DNA of 64,000 nucleotides, taken from positions 40,949,564 to 41,013,563 of the forward strand of contig OX638135.1 of the NCBI GenBank assembly GCA_951804985.1. Direction: 5' to 3'. How positions within the stretch are numbered: position 1 is the first letter of the stretch; every line of letters begins with the position of its first letter. The stretch is from Dryomyza anilis (Eukaryota; Arthropoda; Insecta; Diptera; Dryomyzidae). Shown one piece after another: positions 20,440 to 33,649 of this stretch. Both the position numbers and the translations under genes were made by a program. The notes beneath the pieces were generated by a model. That model ran no database searches, was not told the DNA's origin, and saw only the letters and a list, made by a program, of their open reading frames with translations.

Positions 20440-21844
20440 CAGTGACTCACAAATTCGATCAAGTGTTTTGAAATCTACGGAACAATTGTTTTTTCATGTT
20501 TTCCAAGCCAACCGAAAACATGGAACGTGTATTTTTTTATAAATGGATGTGTGTTTGTTTTTCAAAATTAGTTCAAATTCCAAACTGTTCCATCAATAAA
20601 CAGTTAATTCTAAAAGTTTAAATTATTCCATGTGATCAGTTGTGTGAGTTTAAAGTTATTGTTGATGTGTTGTGATTAAACAAATAGTGCTTTAATTTTA
20701 CTGGACAGAAAAGTACTAATAGAGTTAATCTTATTGAAATTTCTAATAAAATGTATTATTTTTAATATGTTATTTTCAATCAAGACAACGAAATTATGAA
20801 GCCAAATATTTTGAAAGAAATTTTCTTTTTGATGGTTATTCCGACCTAGTAATTGCAGAAAAATTAGGAATTTCATTGGGAACTGTGAGTAATTGCAGAA
20901 CATAAACTAACCTGATGGACATACCAACTGCAAAATCTGGTCCGAAACCTAAGTTATCTACAAGTCTTCAGCGCAAAATTGTGCGTACTATAACCACTGG
21001 AGAGTAAGATAATGCTGTTTCCATGCAAAAGTCACTACAACAACATGATAATATAATAGTTAGTGCCGAAACTGTAAGAACTTTGAAAAAATCAAGCTTA
21101 AAAGGACGAGCAAAAGTAAAAAAGCCAATGCTGACAGCACGACACAGAAAATTACGTCGAGATTTTGCTAATAAATACAAAACCTTTACAAACGATGATT
21201 GGGGGAAAGTAATTATCTCTTATGAAACAAAAATAAACCGTTTTGTGTCAGATGGAAGAGAGTGGACATGGAGGCAGTCTTCACAAATGGGGAAAAAGTG
21301 ATTCGGACGTTATCTTTCAGCAGGATAACGACCCGCTGCACACTGCCAGAGTTACATGCAGATGGATCGAGGAAAATGGTTTTAAAGTTCTTGACTGGCC
21401 CCCCCCAATCTCCGGATCTAAATCCCATCGAGTACTTGTGGCAGCATTTGAAAAGCGGGCTCGCAGTACACGAAACACCTGCAAGCAATCTAGATGACTT
21501 GTATGGTAGAGTTCAAACCGAATGGCATGCAATTCCGCAGTAGAAATGCCAAAATTTAATCAACAGTATGCCTCAACGAAATCAAGCCGTCCTAAAAGCC
21601 AAGGGCAAAGTATTACAGACTAATAGCACTGAAAATCACACAACTGATCAAATGCAAAATTTTCAATATGTAGCTAAATTTTATGTTTTTCTTGTTATTA
21701 TTATATAATTTACTCAGCAATTAATAAATGAATTAATCTTCGTGCGTTTATGTTTTCTGTAAAATAAAATAAAGAATGAGTATTGCTTAAAAAAATTTAC
21801 TATTTTATTTTCAATAATCACTTGATCAAACTTTTGAGTCACTG
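20440..21844 (+). mobile_element. Tc1-like DNA transposon, internally deleted
   Basis: The ends CAGTGACTCACAAATTCGAT and the inverse of ...AAACTTTTGAGTCACTG form terminal inverted repeats of about 26 bp with few mismatches. TA precedes the left end. The right flank reads CA, probably a mutated TA. The element is 1,405 bp, close to the usual 1.3-1.7 kb, and contains the broken transposase described separately. Confidence 0.85.
20795..21630 (+). pseudogene. Tc1-like DD34E transposase pseudogene
   Basis: The N-terminal helix-turn-helix remnant reads SDLVIAEKLGISLGTVSNCR. Next come RKLRRDFANKYKTFTNDDWG and the first catalytic block, where [19 protein letters not shown] shows Tyr (codon 21,221-21,223) in place of the usual Asp. 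About 60 residues are then missing. The frame resumes with [20 protein letters not shown] and ends in [11 protein letters not shown]. Spacing from the Asp of QQDND to the Glu of NPIE is 34 residues, as in DD34E Tc1 enzymes, once one surplus C in the run of eight C at about 21,400 is allowed for. Stops, a frameshift, the deletion and the lost Asp make it inactive. Confidence 0.85.
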
Positions 21845-22016
21845 CAAATTAATAATCTTGGTTAAAAACTTATTAATTTATTAAAAAAAATCAATATTTT
21901 GTAGGTACATCATTTTCCAAAATTTAATAATGAGAATATGACAAGTTTTTAATATAGGGTTTTAATTTATTTTCCTAATTGTCATTTTAAATATAATACA
22001 TGGCGTTGCACAAATC

Positions 22017-22037
22017 ATTTTTATACCCTACAGTAAG
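22017..22037 (-). mobile_element. mini-me-like copy E, terminal stub left of a hAT insertion
   Basis: TTTTTATACCCTACAGTAAG is the terminal sequence of a minus-strand mini-me copy. It is cut off from the rest of the copy (24,974-25,653) by the 2.9-kb hAT-like element. Its last 8 bp (ACAGTAAG) are duplicated beyond the insertion as ACACTAAG. Confidence 0.75.
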
Positions 22038-24973
22038 CAGGGCCGTGCGCAGGATATTCTCGTGGGAGAGGTGTTTAGCTAACTTCATAATAAAGAGGGT
22101 AGAGGAGATAGATTTCTGTTTGGCCATACTCATGAATATATTTCCATTAATAAAAATACGTGTAACTTTTTTGACAATTAAACATATAAAAACTAGCAAT
22201 AAATTGAAAAAGGCTTTGAAAAATATTCGAAATTTATATAATTTGAGAAAATATTAAATTTATTTGAAATTTGTACCTAGATTTCATAAAAATATTTTTA
22301 TAATATGGTAATTAATTCGAATAGAACCGCGCCGCAGGTGAATTTTTTTTTATTTTTTTTGTTTAAATTTATTTATTCAACTTCAAATCACAAATTTTAT
22401 ATACCTATTTATTTGTTAATGTATATATTTTTTTTTTTTTTGGTAAAAAATATTTTTTTTAATAAATAAAATATGAAAACAAACATATTAAAATTTTAGC
22501 AGTACTATTTCAGAATTTGATGAAATTTGGAAGTATGGTGAACCAACATAAAATTAAGATATTGGTAAAATTTTAGCTTCCCAGATGGTGTGGTTAAAAG
22601 ATTTGGTGATTTAATTTTGAAAAATATGTATAAATAATCAATAAATTAATCTATTACATAACTTAAGCAATAGTGAAGCAAAATAAAACACTGAAGTCTC
22701 ATTCAAAAGGTAATAAAATTGCCAACATTTTTAAAGAAAGTTTATTTTAAAAAGATATATCACAAAGCAATGTCAAAAGACGACTTTAAAATTAAAATTA
22801 GCTTTTTGACGTTTTATTATTTATGAAAATTGTCAAAAAAGTAGACTTTAATCTTAAATTTGACTTTAAATTATCTTTGAATTTGAAATGAAAAGGCATG
22901 TCATATTTTCATAATAAAACAAAAAAAAATGTCGGGACATAAAGGGTGTAAAAGAATTTATTTTTACAAATTCAAATGCGGATATTGTGGTCAAAGCAAA
23001 TAACTGAAACAAATCCCGTAAATTCAAAAATTCTCTGATTTAAGACAAACAAAAATATTAACAAGTTTTCAGTTATAAGTAATCGATCATGTCGTCAACA
23101 AAAGTGGGAAAATAAATTTTGGACATTTTGATAAGCTAGCCATTCTACAATGCATGCAATTATTGCAGGGATACTGCTGGAAATATTACAATTCGGTTTC
23201 AAGAGACCATCTTCTTAAATAGTAAATGTAAATCAGGTCGAAAATCAGGATTGGTGAATCGTAAATTTGCGGCGAAAGTAAAGTGTTGGATCTAAGCCCA
23301 ACAATCAATAAGAGATATGTCAAAAAAATATAATATATTTCATATTTTCAAAAAGTAAAAATGAGATTTAAACTAAAATAATTCAAAGTTCCAAATAAAA
23401 TCGAAAAAATAGATTAAGGATCCAAATAAACGAGCGAGGGACTGCTGAAACCAGTATAGAACAATATTATATAATTTGTTCAAAAGGATGTAACCCTCCA
23501 AACTGCCTGAGCTAGGTCCAGATTTAAAATTTTTGGCTTATATAAAATCTATTCTTCGAAAAATATTGAAATATTGTTAAACTGAAATAAAATAATCGAT
23601 AATTGGATTAGTGTTATCAAAAATGTTAGAAGAAATGGTGTCAAACGGCTGATGGTGGGCTGGAAGACTAAAATACGGAAATTCGTCCTAACTCATTCAG
23701 AAATATAATTGTTGTTCTTCATTTGTGATATATTTTTTTTACCGCGTTAACAAATTTAAAATTTAAATAAAATGTATAAATAATTTCGTTTAAACCCTTC
23801 ATTTTGTAGCTGAAATTTCTTTGAGTATGGATTTAAAAGCGTTTTTACAAAATCAAATCATTAAAGGTTTTATACCCTTACTATTAGATATTTTAAAAAT
23901 CAATTCTAATTTATTTAATGCGAATAAAACCTGTAAACGAATTAGTATCGTACAACCATTTTCATATTTATACTCATGAACTACTTCCAAATTTTTTCAA
24001 ATGATCGACCAAAAATTTGATATGCATTTCAAAAGCAAATAATCCTTTAACGAATTGATCCAGAAAAATTGGGAAACACGATTATATTATTTTTTTAGCG
24101 AACTTTAAGAAAATACAGGATTTTTAAGAAAATACAGGGTCTTATTTCATTACACAAATATACACCAATTATGGGGCCTTATTGATTTATGGTCTTATTT
24201 CATTTTAAATTGTTATTCAAAATACGTAAAAATAAACGAAAAGAAACGTTATAAGATAGATATATGTATATTTTTTAAATGTATTTTTAGTTAAAAAATA
24301 TAATAATAAATTTACAAACAAAAATATTTTTTAACTATGTAAAAAAATGTCTAAAATAAAAAGTGAAAAATAATTGTATAAAAAAAAAATTGTATTGTAT
24401 TGTTTAAAAAAAATATATTTTTTTTTTTTAAATTTTTAGTTCGGAAAAATTGTTTCTTCGACAAAAATAACGTAAATATAGTTCCAAACAAAAGTTTTTC
24501 AACACAAGAAAAAAAAAATGTTCGATCAAAATAATTTTAAGCAATGAACATTTTTGTAAAGAGATTTTTTTGAAGTATATATTTTTGAATATATATATAA
24601 CCTTTTATAAGTATAGCACTTTTTAATTTCCTCAATACGTTTTAACATCAATAAAATTTTATTAGAATAAGAATGAGTAAAGATAAAGTCAGCTTACAAA
24701 TGAGATTGAACTTTATCACTTTTTTGCTCTGATCTTCTTTTATTGTTTTTTGCTTTTAGAAAATATTGTTTCGTTTTTACTCTAAACATTTTAATCAATT
24801 TTTTATTCTAACATATTGTTTAAACCACTTTTGATCTGAGCGTGTGATATTATAAAATTATAATTTACATTCATATACATTTTTAGTCTTTAATTTAATT
24901 AAATATTTTTTTTAATGCTCCTGGGGGGGGTGGGGGCTTTGAACCCCCAAAACCCCCCGTGCGCACGGCCCTG
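22038..24973 (+). mobile_element. hAT-like element, copy 2, 2.9 kb with 8-bp target duplication
   Basis: The left end CAGGGCCGTGCGCA is the inverse of the right end TGCGCACGGCCCTG. Flanks ACAGTAAG (22,030-22,037) and ACACTAAG (24,974-24,981) form an 8-bp target duplication with one mismatch, the hAT signature. The interior beyond 22,318 matches copy 1 at 9,540-12,250, while 22,038-22,317 is private to this copy. No transposase was recognised, so it is probably mobilised in trans. Similar G-rich blocks follow the terminal repeat at the right end. Confidence 0.8.
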
Positions 24974-25653
24974 ACACTAAGAGTGAAAGGGTATATTCAG
25001 TTTGGTACGCCGTTTGTAACACCCAGAAGGAAGCATCTCCGGTATGGAAAAGTATATATATTCATGATCAGCATGACCTCCTGAGTCGATTTAGCGATGT
25101 GAATGCGTCTATGAATGTAAATTATGTCTGTTGAAATCCCTACTACTTAAAAAATTAAAGAGAAACTTATAATTTAGATTACTTATATACCTACGCTGTA
25201 TGTGCGAAATTGGGCATGTCGGTTCATTGTGACCTGTGATCTGACCATTTATATTCAAATAACTCATATAAAATTTACATCTACAGTTCAATTTTACTGT
25301 ATACGTGCTTAGGTAAACTTTTTTGGTCAAATATATTTTGACTTCATGCTCAAATACATGGAAATAATGTTTTCCCGCGAAACGACTTGTGGTTCAAAAA
25401 AAAATCGAAATTCGGTACACCTACCCTTTTGTAAATATGGGTATCAAATGAATGGAAATTCTTCAGCGATTGAAAGATTGTAGTTATTTTTAGGATTCGT
25501 ATACCCTGGTGACCAATATACCACTTTGGATGGTAACCACACATATGTGTAGGTTTTTTATAGTCGGCTTAGACCGACTATAATTTTGATAATCCTAACT
25601 ATCATAATAATACCTACTTTAAAATTTTCCATGTGATCTAACCTTCCCAACTG
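24974..25653 (-). mobile_element. mini-me-like copy E, main part
   Basis: This minus-strand copy runs from ACACTAAGAGTGAAAGGGTA to AACCTTCCCAACTG. It contains the core (inverse of CTGATCATGAATATATATAC), one residual CAGA unit, the body and the AGTCGGCTTAGACCGACT hairpin. It has a short internal replacement near the core (25,100-25,120). Confidence 0.78.
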
Positions 25654-27731
25654 TTTTTTTTTTTTTCATGAAGTAATATATTTTTTTATTCATCAAATTT
25701 TAAATTCATTGTAGAGTTTCCATGGCTATATTTCGCCGTCATATAAAAACAATATATGTTTGCGCATTGTGTTTTACGTTTAAAACAGAAAAGAATATTA
25801 CATTATTGTTTTTTGTTTTACTATTCAAAACAAAAAGAGAGAAAAAAAAAGAAAAATTTAACTATCTCAAAAACTGGACCCTATTTAACAAAACCATTTT
25901 CGGAATCAGCTCCAGTATCACAAAAACGTGCAATCAGAATAAAACAAGAAACAAAAATTTGGACTTTTATTAAAAATTTATCGAAATGTTTGTAATCAAG
26001 AGTCTTGCTTTGCATAAACTGGAATTAGAATTATTTTAACATTTTCTTTTTAGTATGTAAAACTTTTTGTAGTTCAAGACTCACCTTCTCCAGAGATACA
26101 GTGGTCTAATGTTTGAAAAAATTAATCAATAATCACTTTTTGTGGTTATAGAAAAAAACTCTTGACCGTAGAATGCTGCACACCTCGTTTTAAGGATATT
26201 AAAACCAACTCCTAACTCCGTCATAACTCCTAAATCCGAACATCTAATCAATGGCCATTGTCTTTGTAATATAATTGTTCATAAAAAGGAAACCTTTTCA
26301 AATTTATTCAAATATCAAATTTATATACGGGTTTCTAAAAAACAAACTTTTTCAATATGTTTAAGTATTGTTTGTACCGAAGATCTAAAATTTTGGTAAC
26401 TAGTCTGCCATGTTATTTATGCCTTAAAGATTTCTCGAACTAACATGGATAACAAAAATCCAATCTTGTTACTAATTTTTAATATTTCGTAGAGTAAAAT
26501 TTTATGTTAGGGTTCCACATCTTCCACATCGATATCGCAATGTTTTTCAAATACATCTCGTTTAATTTGAACTATTTGATGCAATATTAATCCAGAATTG
26601 GTTTTATTATAGTTTCGAATAAAACTGCGATATGTCGCTTTGAACTATTTTTGCAGTTTTAGTACGATTTGGCCTTCGATATTGGTACAAGATCTAATTC
26701 GATATCGTATGATTTTGCCGACATAAATAATTGCAACAATTTTGGATGATTGACTAGTGTCTGTTTTATTAAATTTTCTCTAGTGTTTGAAATATACTCC
26801 ATTGTAAATACCTCAGACAAAATTTTTGGCAGGATCAAGAAAGAAGTTTTTTTTACTAAACCATGTGCTAAAATTATGTAAATTAATTGTCCGTTTTTGT
26901 AAAGTTCCACACGTCGCATCGCACCACATATTTTTATTTTTACTAAGTTCAACCGCAAATAATGGAGATGATTTTATAAATACTTAACTTCGGCCGGTTA
27001 AACATAATTGAGATGTAACCGCACGGAGACCGCATCGCAGATATTTAAAATCTCCAACTTTGAGGACTCTTAATGGACACCGCGGACCAATTTGAAAGCC
27101 AAATTGTAAAATGTATGCGACACTGCACAGTGTGCCCAATAGCTGTTAAATCTGGTGAAATTCGGTATTTTCGGAGCCACTCAACCGATTTTAAAAATTC
27201 TTTAATGGCTATGGAGATAAAATTCAAAAATTAAAAGATAATTCAAAAAGTTATCCGATTTTTAAAATTCTTTTGTTTATGCAAATTGAATTAAATTGAG
27301 ATGTAAAGAAACTGTGTTAAATTTAGAAAATATCTTGTTTAGTTTTAAAGAAATAGACTTGAACATGAATTTATATGATTTAACTTTACATATTTATACA
27401 TAAATTGAACATTTTATCATGAAATATTCGTATGGGTATTTTTGCTAAAAATGCTGTCCTGCACATTTAATTCGCCGGAAAAAAAAAGTAAGGGTGAAAA
27501 ATACGAAGAAATAATTCGTCCTTAAATTAGCTTACTTAAATTTTTACTTTGAAAACTGCAGGGGGTCAAAATAAAAAAAAAATACTTTCACTTAATGTTA
27601 TCTATCAAAAAAATATAAGAAAAGTACATGTTATTATAGAAAAAAAAACGAGATTTGCGTATAAGTCTAATTTTTTAAATATTTACAACAAACTAATTAA
27701 TTCATGCATTGCAGCATGAATATTTATATCT
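25654..27731. other. AT-rich intronic sequence without recognised genes
   Basis: Open frames of 80-100 codons occur (for example 25,722-25,973 on the plus strand and 26,659-26,958 on the minus strand). None shows a motif I recognise, and codon composition follows the local AT content. Their status is unknown, most likely chance or decayed repeats. Confidence 0.4.
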
Positions 27732-27770
27732 ACTGAATTACACGTTGTCAGTAGGAACGTGTAATTCAGT
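27732..27770. repeat. 15-bp inverted repeat abutting mini-me copy F
   Basis: ACTGAATTACACGTT is perfectly inverted as AACGTGTAATTCAGT across a 9-nt loop. It ends exactly where the truncated mini-me copy F begins. Confidence 0.7.
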
Positions 27771-28060
27771 TTTCCGGCGAAAAGACTTGTGGTTCACACA
27801 AAAAAAATCGAAATTCGGTACACCTACCCATTTGTAAATATGGGTATCAAATGAATGGAAATCCTTCAGCGATTGAATGTTTGTAGTTATTTTCAGGATT
27901 CGTATACCCTGGTGACCTATATATCACTTTGAATGGTAACCACACATATGTATAGGGTATTTATAGTCGGCTTAGACCGACTATAATTTTGATAATCCTA
28001 ACTATCATAATTACACCTACTTTAAAATTTCCCATGTGATCTAACCTTCCCAACTGGTTT
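27771..28060 (-). mobile_element. mini-me-like retroposon copy F, truncated
   Basis: Only the AACCAGTTGGG-proximal half remains, covering the hairpin, the TATATGTATAGGG segment and the poly-T. The core, CAGA and TA tracts are missing. The break lies at TTTCCGGCGAAAAGACTTG. Confidence 0.78.
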
Positions 28061-29781
28061 ATTATTGGAAATGCTAAACATTTGGTTTTAAAAATATAAA
28101 CAAAACTGAGCTGTTTTTGAAAGTAAATTATGTTTTCATATTTAGAGAAATTTAAATAGGGCTGTTAATTTTAAGATTTTATATAATAAGATCAATTTTA
28201 ATCAAATTTTTATAAAAACAATTAACTTTAAGTGATACATATTTTTGTATACAGGGGAGTTTATAGTAAATTTATAGAATATATTTTATAGAAGAATTTA
28301 TAATAATATGTAAATAATTTTTAATTTAATTTTTAAACTATAATACACAAAATAATTGCATAATACATTTTATGTATTATGTAGTACACGTATTTCAAAA
28401 ATAAAAACTACAGAAAACAAATACATACTACATATTCTGGAATATGTAGAAAACGAATTCCTAATACATTATGTAGTAAAATCCAGACAAATTAAAACAA
28501 ATGTATTAAAAAACGATCAAAATGTAGTAGAACTGCATTTTTTCAAAACGAAGACATAAATGTAGTATAATTTACTACAGTAATTTTTTCGGTGTACGAA
28601 TGCATAAGGAAAAGGAGGATGAAATTATTTCTTTTTCTAAGAGAAGATGGATTGCTGATGTAAGGTAAGATGTTGTTGCTGTTTTTTTGGAACAAGCTCC
28701 ATTCCAATAGCATAATTATCCCTTCTATAGCTACTATAGTAGCATATTTATTTTATTTGCGGCATCTTCAAGCAATGTTGAGGATGCGTTGGTGAGGGTT
28801 GCTGAATTTCAAACACATCCACTTATGACACCCAGAAAGAGACGTGGAAATGTAAAATTATATATGTTTTGATCACTAGTACCAGCGAATCCACCTAGTG
28901 ATGTCCATCTAATAAACGGATACCAATCAGAATTTATTTTTCTTAACATTAGATTATTTTATTACGTACGCTGTTTGAGTTTCAACATGCGTACACAAAA
29001 AAAATGGTGCATGGTTATTATGTATAGCGAACATAAAAATATTGTGCATAATATTTATGTATAAATCCTAATATTTATGAATTGCACATAGTAATGGTGA
29101 ATCGAGATATATTAGACATTGATTTAACAACCAGATACATATATTTTATGTATTACCTATATACATACAAACTTTCTGATTTGGGGTTTACGAAAGGCTT
29201 GTAGAGTTGGTTTGTGTATAAGAAATATTTGGTTTGGAAACCAACTATATAATCGAATATTTGAATATCAGTTTTCGAAATAAAATCGAAAATATTTGAA
29301 ATCGAATATTTTTAGTCGAATATAGTGCATACAATTCGTTGCTTTGTTCGTAAACATTTTGATTCAAATACAAATCATATTTAATATATGTTAATAAAGC
29401 GAATGCATAATAACTGAATTTAGCTTATAGAAGCAGAGACGAAAACGATGACAGGTGTCGAAGGAGAACTGGTGTGTAGGTAAAATAAATGGTAATGCAT
29501 AAGTATAATATAAATAATAAAATAAACAAAATAAATAACAAAAATCACTCAATACAGAACCCAACCGCAATACGAAAGAATAAAATTACATTTTTAAAAA
29601 TAAAATTAGGTAATGTAAAATTACATTAATATAAAATTACATTAATATACAATAATACGATGAAATTGGACCTTGGTTTATGTACTCGACAAAATACATA
29701 AAACAAATGTGCAAATATTTATATAAGAATCTGTTTTGTCTGTGTATTATACGTCGATCTGCGAACATTTTGTACCCACCC
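28061..29781. other. AT-rich intronic sequence
   Basis: No genes are recognised. A TGTAGTA-rich stretch (28,370-28,560) and a cluster of TCGAATAT words (29,250-29,330) are local features without clear structure. Confidence 0.4.
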
Positions 29782-30464
29782 TTTTTATACCCTACACTAA
29801 GAGTGAAAGGGTATATTCAGTTTGGTACGACGTTTTTAACACCCAGAAGGAAGCATCTCCGGTATGGAAAAGTATATATATTCTTGATCACCATGACCTC
29901 CTGTAGCGATGTCCGTCTGTTGAAATCCCTACTACTTAAACAATTGAAGAGTTAGATAAATGAAACTCATAATTTAGATTACTTATATACCTACGCTGTA
30001 TGTGCGAAAATTGGCAAGATCGGTCCATTGTGACCTGTGATCTGACCATTTATATTCAAATACCTCATATTAAATTTACATCTACAGATCAATTTTAATG
30101 TATACGTGCTTAGGTAAACTTTTTTTGGTCAAATATACATTGAAATCATGCTCAAATACATGAAAATAATGTTTTCCGCCGATACGACTTGTGGTTCCCA
30201 AAAAAAAAAATAGAAATTCAGTACACCTACCCATTTGTAAATATGGGTATCAAATGAATGGAAATACATCAGCGAATGAAAGTTCGTAATTATTTTCAGG
30301 ATTCGTATACCCTGGTGACATATATACCACTTTGAATAGTAACCACACATATGTGTAGAGTATTTTTAGTCGGCTTAGACCGACTATAATTTTGATAATC
30401 CTAACTATCATAATAACACCAACTTTAAAATTTCCCATGTGATCTAACCTTCCCAACTGGTTTT
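29782..30464 (-). mobile_element. mini-me-like retroposon copy G, nearly full length
   Basis: Both family ends are present (CCCTACACTAAGAGTGAAAG on the left, AACCTTCCCAACTGG on the right), along with the hairpin, the body and the TA tract. The core has a short deletion and a minimal CAGA seed. Confidence 0.8.
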
Positions 30465-33400
30465 ATTTATAATATACAAACCAGATCAAGGTACCCTAAA
30501 AATCCAGTACATCATACGTAAATATGGGTACTCAAATTGTCTCACGATATGCAATTTTTTTTCTTTATATTTTAAACCCAAATGACCTCTAAACCACTGT
30601 AAACTTATCCAAATTAATACATAAACAAAGTCGATTTAGACCGATTAAGTACCAGAATTATTACTACTTAATGTTATTACATCAATTATTTAAATGTCCG
30701 TATCAGTGATACCATCTGGAGGGGACTTCTCCAATTTGTGGGGAATTTTAGTCTTAGTGGGTAATCAGGGAATGGTCCACCTATGGCGAGGAATTTCAAA
30801 TTAAGATCTGTCACATTTTCTACATTTTTAAGGGTTGGAATATAGGCATATTCCAACTTTTGATCGAATTTCATATGTAAATTTCAAAACAAACGTTTTT
30901 ACTTTTAGATACGAAATCTTTGTACAAAAAATAATTTTCAAAATTGACTTCAACGCTTTCAATTCATTTGGAAAGTAATTATTTCATAATCGTTTGTTTA
31001 TAATTTTGCAGGTTAAATCGGATTGATCGATATTCCAATCATGTGAGAGATTGTAATTTGCCTTCTACACGGATAGAAAAGATTTGTTTGAGTATGCTTG
31101 AATGTAATTATAATGTAATTCGAAATCACCAAATAAATATTAGGAGTAATATCTAATTACATTATAATTGAATTCTATTATTATTTTGTTCAGATTGAAA
31201 TATTATTATACGATATTTAAACATAAATGGCATTAATCGAAATCACCAAATAAATATTAGGAGTAATATCTAATTACATTATAATTGAATTCTATTATTA
31301 TTTTGTTCAAATTGAAATATTATTATACGATATTTAAACATAAATGGCTTTAATCGCGGATTTACATGAATTTACTATATTAATGTTTCTGTAGAAATAT
31401 ATATTTTTCATCAGATATTAATATATGTATGTTTGATATTTCCGCTATTTAACACACCGAACGTCAATAAAAGGTTCTTTGAATTATATGTATTTGGTTA
31501 TTCGTGATTGTTACTGGGTGACAACGAATTTAAAAATAATAGCATTATTTTGATTATATTTATGTTTGGCTTTTCGATAGCACAATTAAATAACAGCGCT
31601 GCCTACTTTTAGCACTCAGTAACACTCAAATTAATACTTTTCATATAGTTCAAAAGTTCTTTTTGTTGGAAGAATTTGTTTAAGTACCGCCAATTACTGT
31701 TATACCAGATAGTGGCTGTTTGTGCAACTTCCAATTCATCCGTAAAGTACTGAACTCAAAATAGGAACAATAGATGGAAATAAAATTATTAGGTATAAAT
31801 AAAATATGTGTAATAAAAATAAAATAAAAGATGAAGTTTATATTTATTTAAAATTAATTAAAAAAAAAGTAATTTAAAAATAGGGAAAATCCAATATTGT
31901 GTAAAGAAGATATTAGCACTAAATTTACTATTTTTACATGAAAATAAAATGTAAACATAAATATGTTTACATGTAAATAAAATGCTTTTCACATTCAAAC
32001 ATATATATGTTTCCAATAACGCCGAAAATATGTTTGGATGTTATTATAATAATGTTTGGCAATGAAATAATACTTTTGTTTGCATAATGATCCAAAGATA
32101 TATGTAATGCCTGCAAAATTATGTTTGGGAGAGCCCTTTTTGCAGCATGTAATAAGCACTATCTATTAAATATGGTTTCTAGATCTAGATATATTCCTTT
32201 AACATTTTTTGAATGTATCTGAAGTTATGTTTTTAAATAAAGTAATTTAAAATTTCAAAACTAAAAATATCAATGACAAAAATGTATTAAAAATGATCAA
32301 AATTAAAAAAAAAAACAAAAATAATATATATTTACAATTGCACAGATGTTTATACAGGTCTTTAAATGGTTACATTTAATTTTCGAAATAATTAGCTCCT
32401 ATTCAAAATAGTTTTATCTGCATAAATTGCCCATTTTCAGTATTATTTTAAACTAAGTTTAATATAATTAATTTGTTTAATATGATCCATTTCCATTTCA
32501 GTCACATTATATTACATTACATCACATTATATTATATTTCACATATATATAAAATTTCATATTAACTGAGTACTAATTGTCTATTCATCTGTCTATAAAG
32601 TTTAAAGTTTAAATTCGGACATTTTTATTTGGATTTATAGACTTTTTAAATATTTATTTAAGCTATGTTTAAACTTTCACTGAAAAACTGGAACTTAATT
32701 AACTTGGTAATAACAAATAATTTTTCTCTATGCCATTCGAAAATTAGAGAAATCAAGAAAAAAAACATATTAAATGAATAACATATTGCGTAATATTTGT
32801 TCTATGGATTATTTCGATTTTTATTAAAAATGTAGTAAAACACTATTTATTCTTAGTGTATTTAAATTACATTTGTGCGGGGAATTTTATAGTCAATTGG
32901 GGAATTTTGCTAAGAATATCGGTGAAAATGAAATTATGAGTTGGCATCACTGGTCCGTACTGACAATATTTACAACTAAATGGAGTATTAATTCCAATTG
33001 CTACTAGGTTGTTATTTTTGACCTTTAGTGATACAAAATATTTATAGAAATATATAATAGAGAAAAATGAACAAAGACATCCTTATGTTTTTATCGTACC
33101 CAATTCTCCTACTTAATTGAATGGAATATTTTTGAAGGAATATGGAATTAAATTCTCATATTTTTTTTATATTGCCGATCGCTAAATTCTCATACATTTA
33201 TTTTCCAAGTTTCGAAATAATTGTCGATAGAGGAGTATTTAATATAAGAATAAATTCGTGAGAGTGTGTATTCATGATAGGAGAGTTGGGAATGGAGAAT
33301 CATATTCGTGGGAATATGCTTTCACGATAGGACTAATTATGTTTCTAATTTTCTGACGAATATTGGAGCATTTTACTGAAATACATTTTTTAAAAATCAT

Positions 33401-33649
33401 ATTGCCTTGCATTTCTTTTCATATATGGGCATTTCCAGGGGTTCCAGATGGGAAATTCGTACGTTAAAACTTAAATAGCCAAAATTAGCTAGCAGATATA
33501 TATTATAGTTTCTCAACTTTTGGTATCAAAAAGAGCTATTTTCATACAAAAAGTCGATTAATTGACTTTCACTAGTGAAGTACACGATTACTCGAAAAAT
33601 CGACTTTTAGACATTTTGAAAAAGTCGAATAGTTCGAAACTAGAACCCT
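30465..33649. other. AT-rich intronic sequence with one tandem duplication
   Basis: No genes are recognised. It holds the 117-bp duplication at 31,121-31,354. Near 33,500-33,645 several AAGTCGA/TCGACTT words and a terminal TAGAACCCTA suggest a worn hAT-like subterminal region. Confidence 0.4.
31121..31354 (+). repeat. 117-bp perfect-phase tandem duplication
   Basis: CGAAATCACCAAATAAATAT begins at 31,121 and again at 31,238. The two units agree through AACATAAATGGC with about two mismatches, so the duplication is young. Confidence 0.85.

Noticed and set aside
26659..26958. 99-codon minus-strand open frame that loosely recalls part of a glucuronosyltransferase
   Set aside because: Similarity is too weak to defend, and no flanking domain parts are present.
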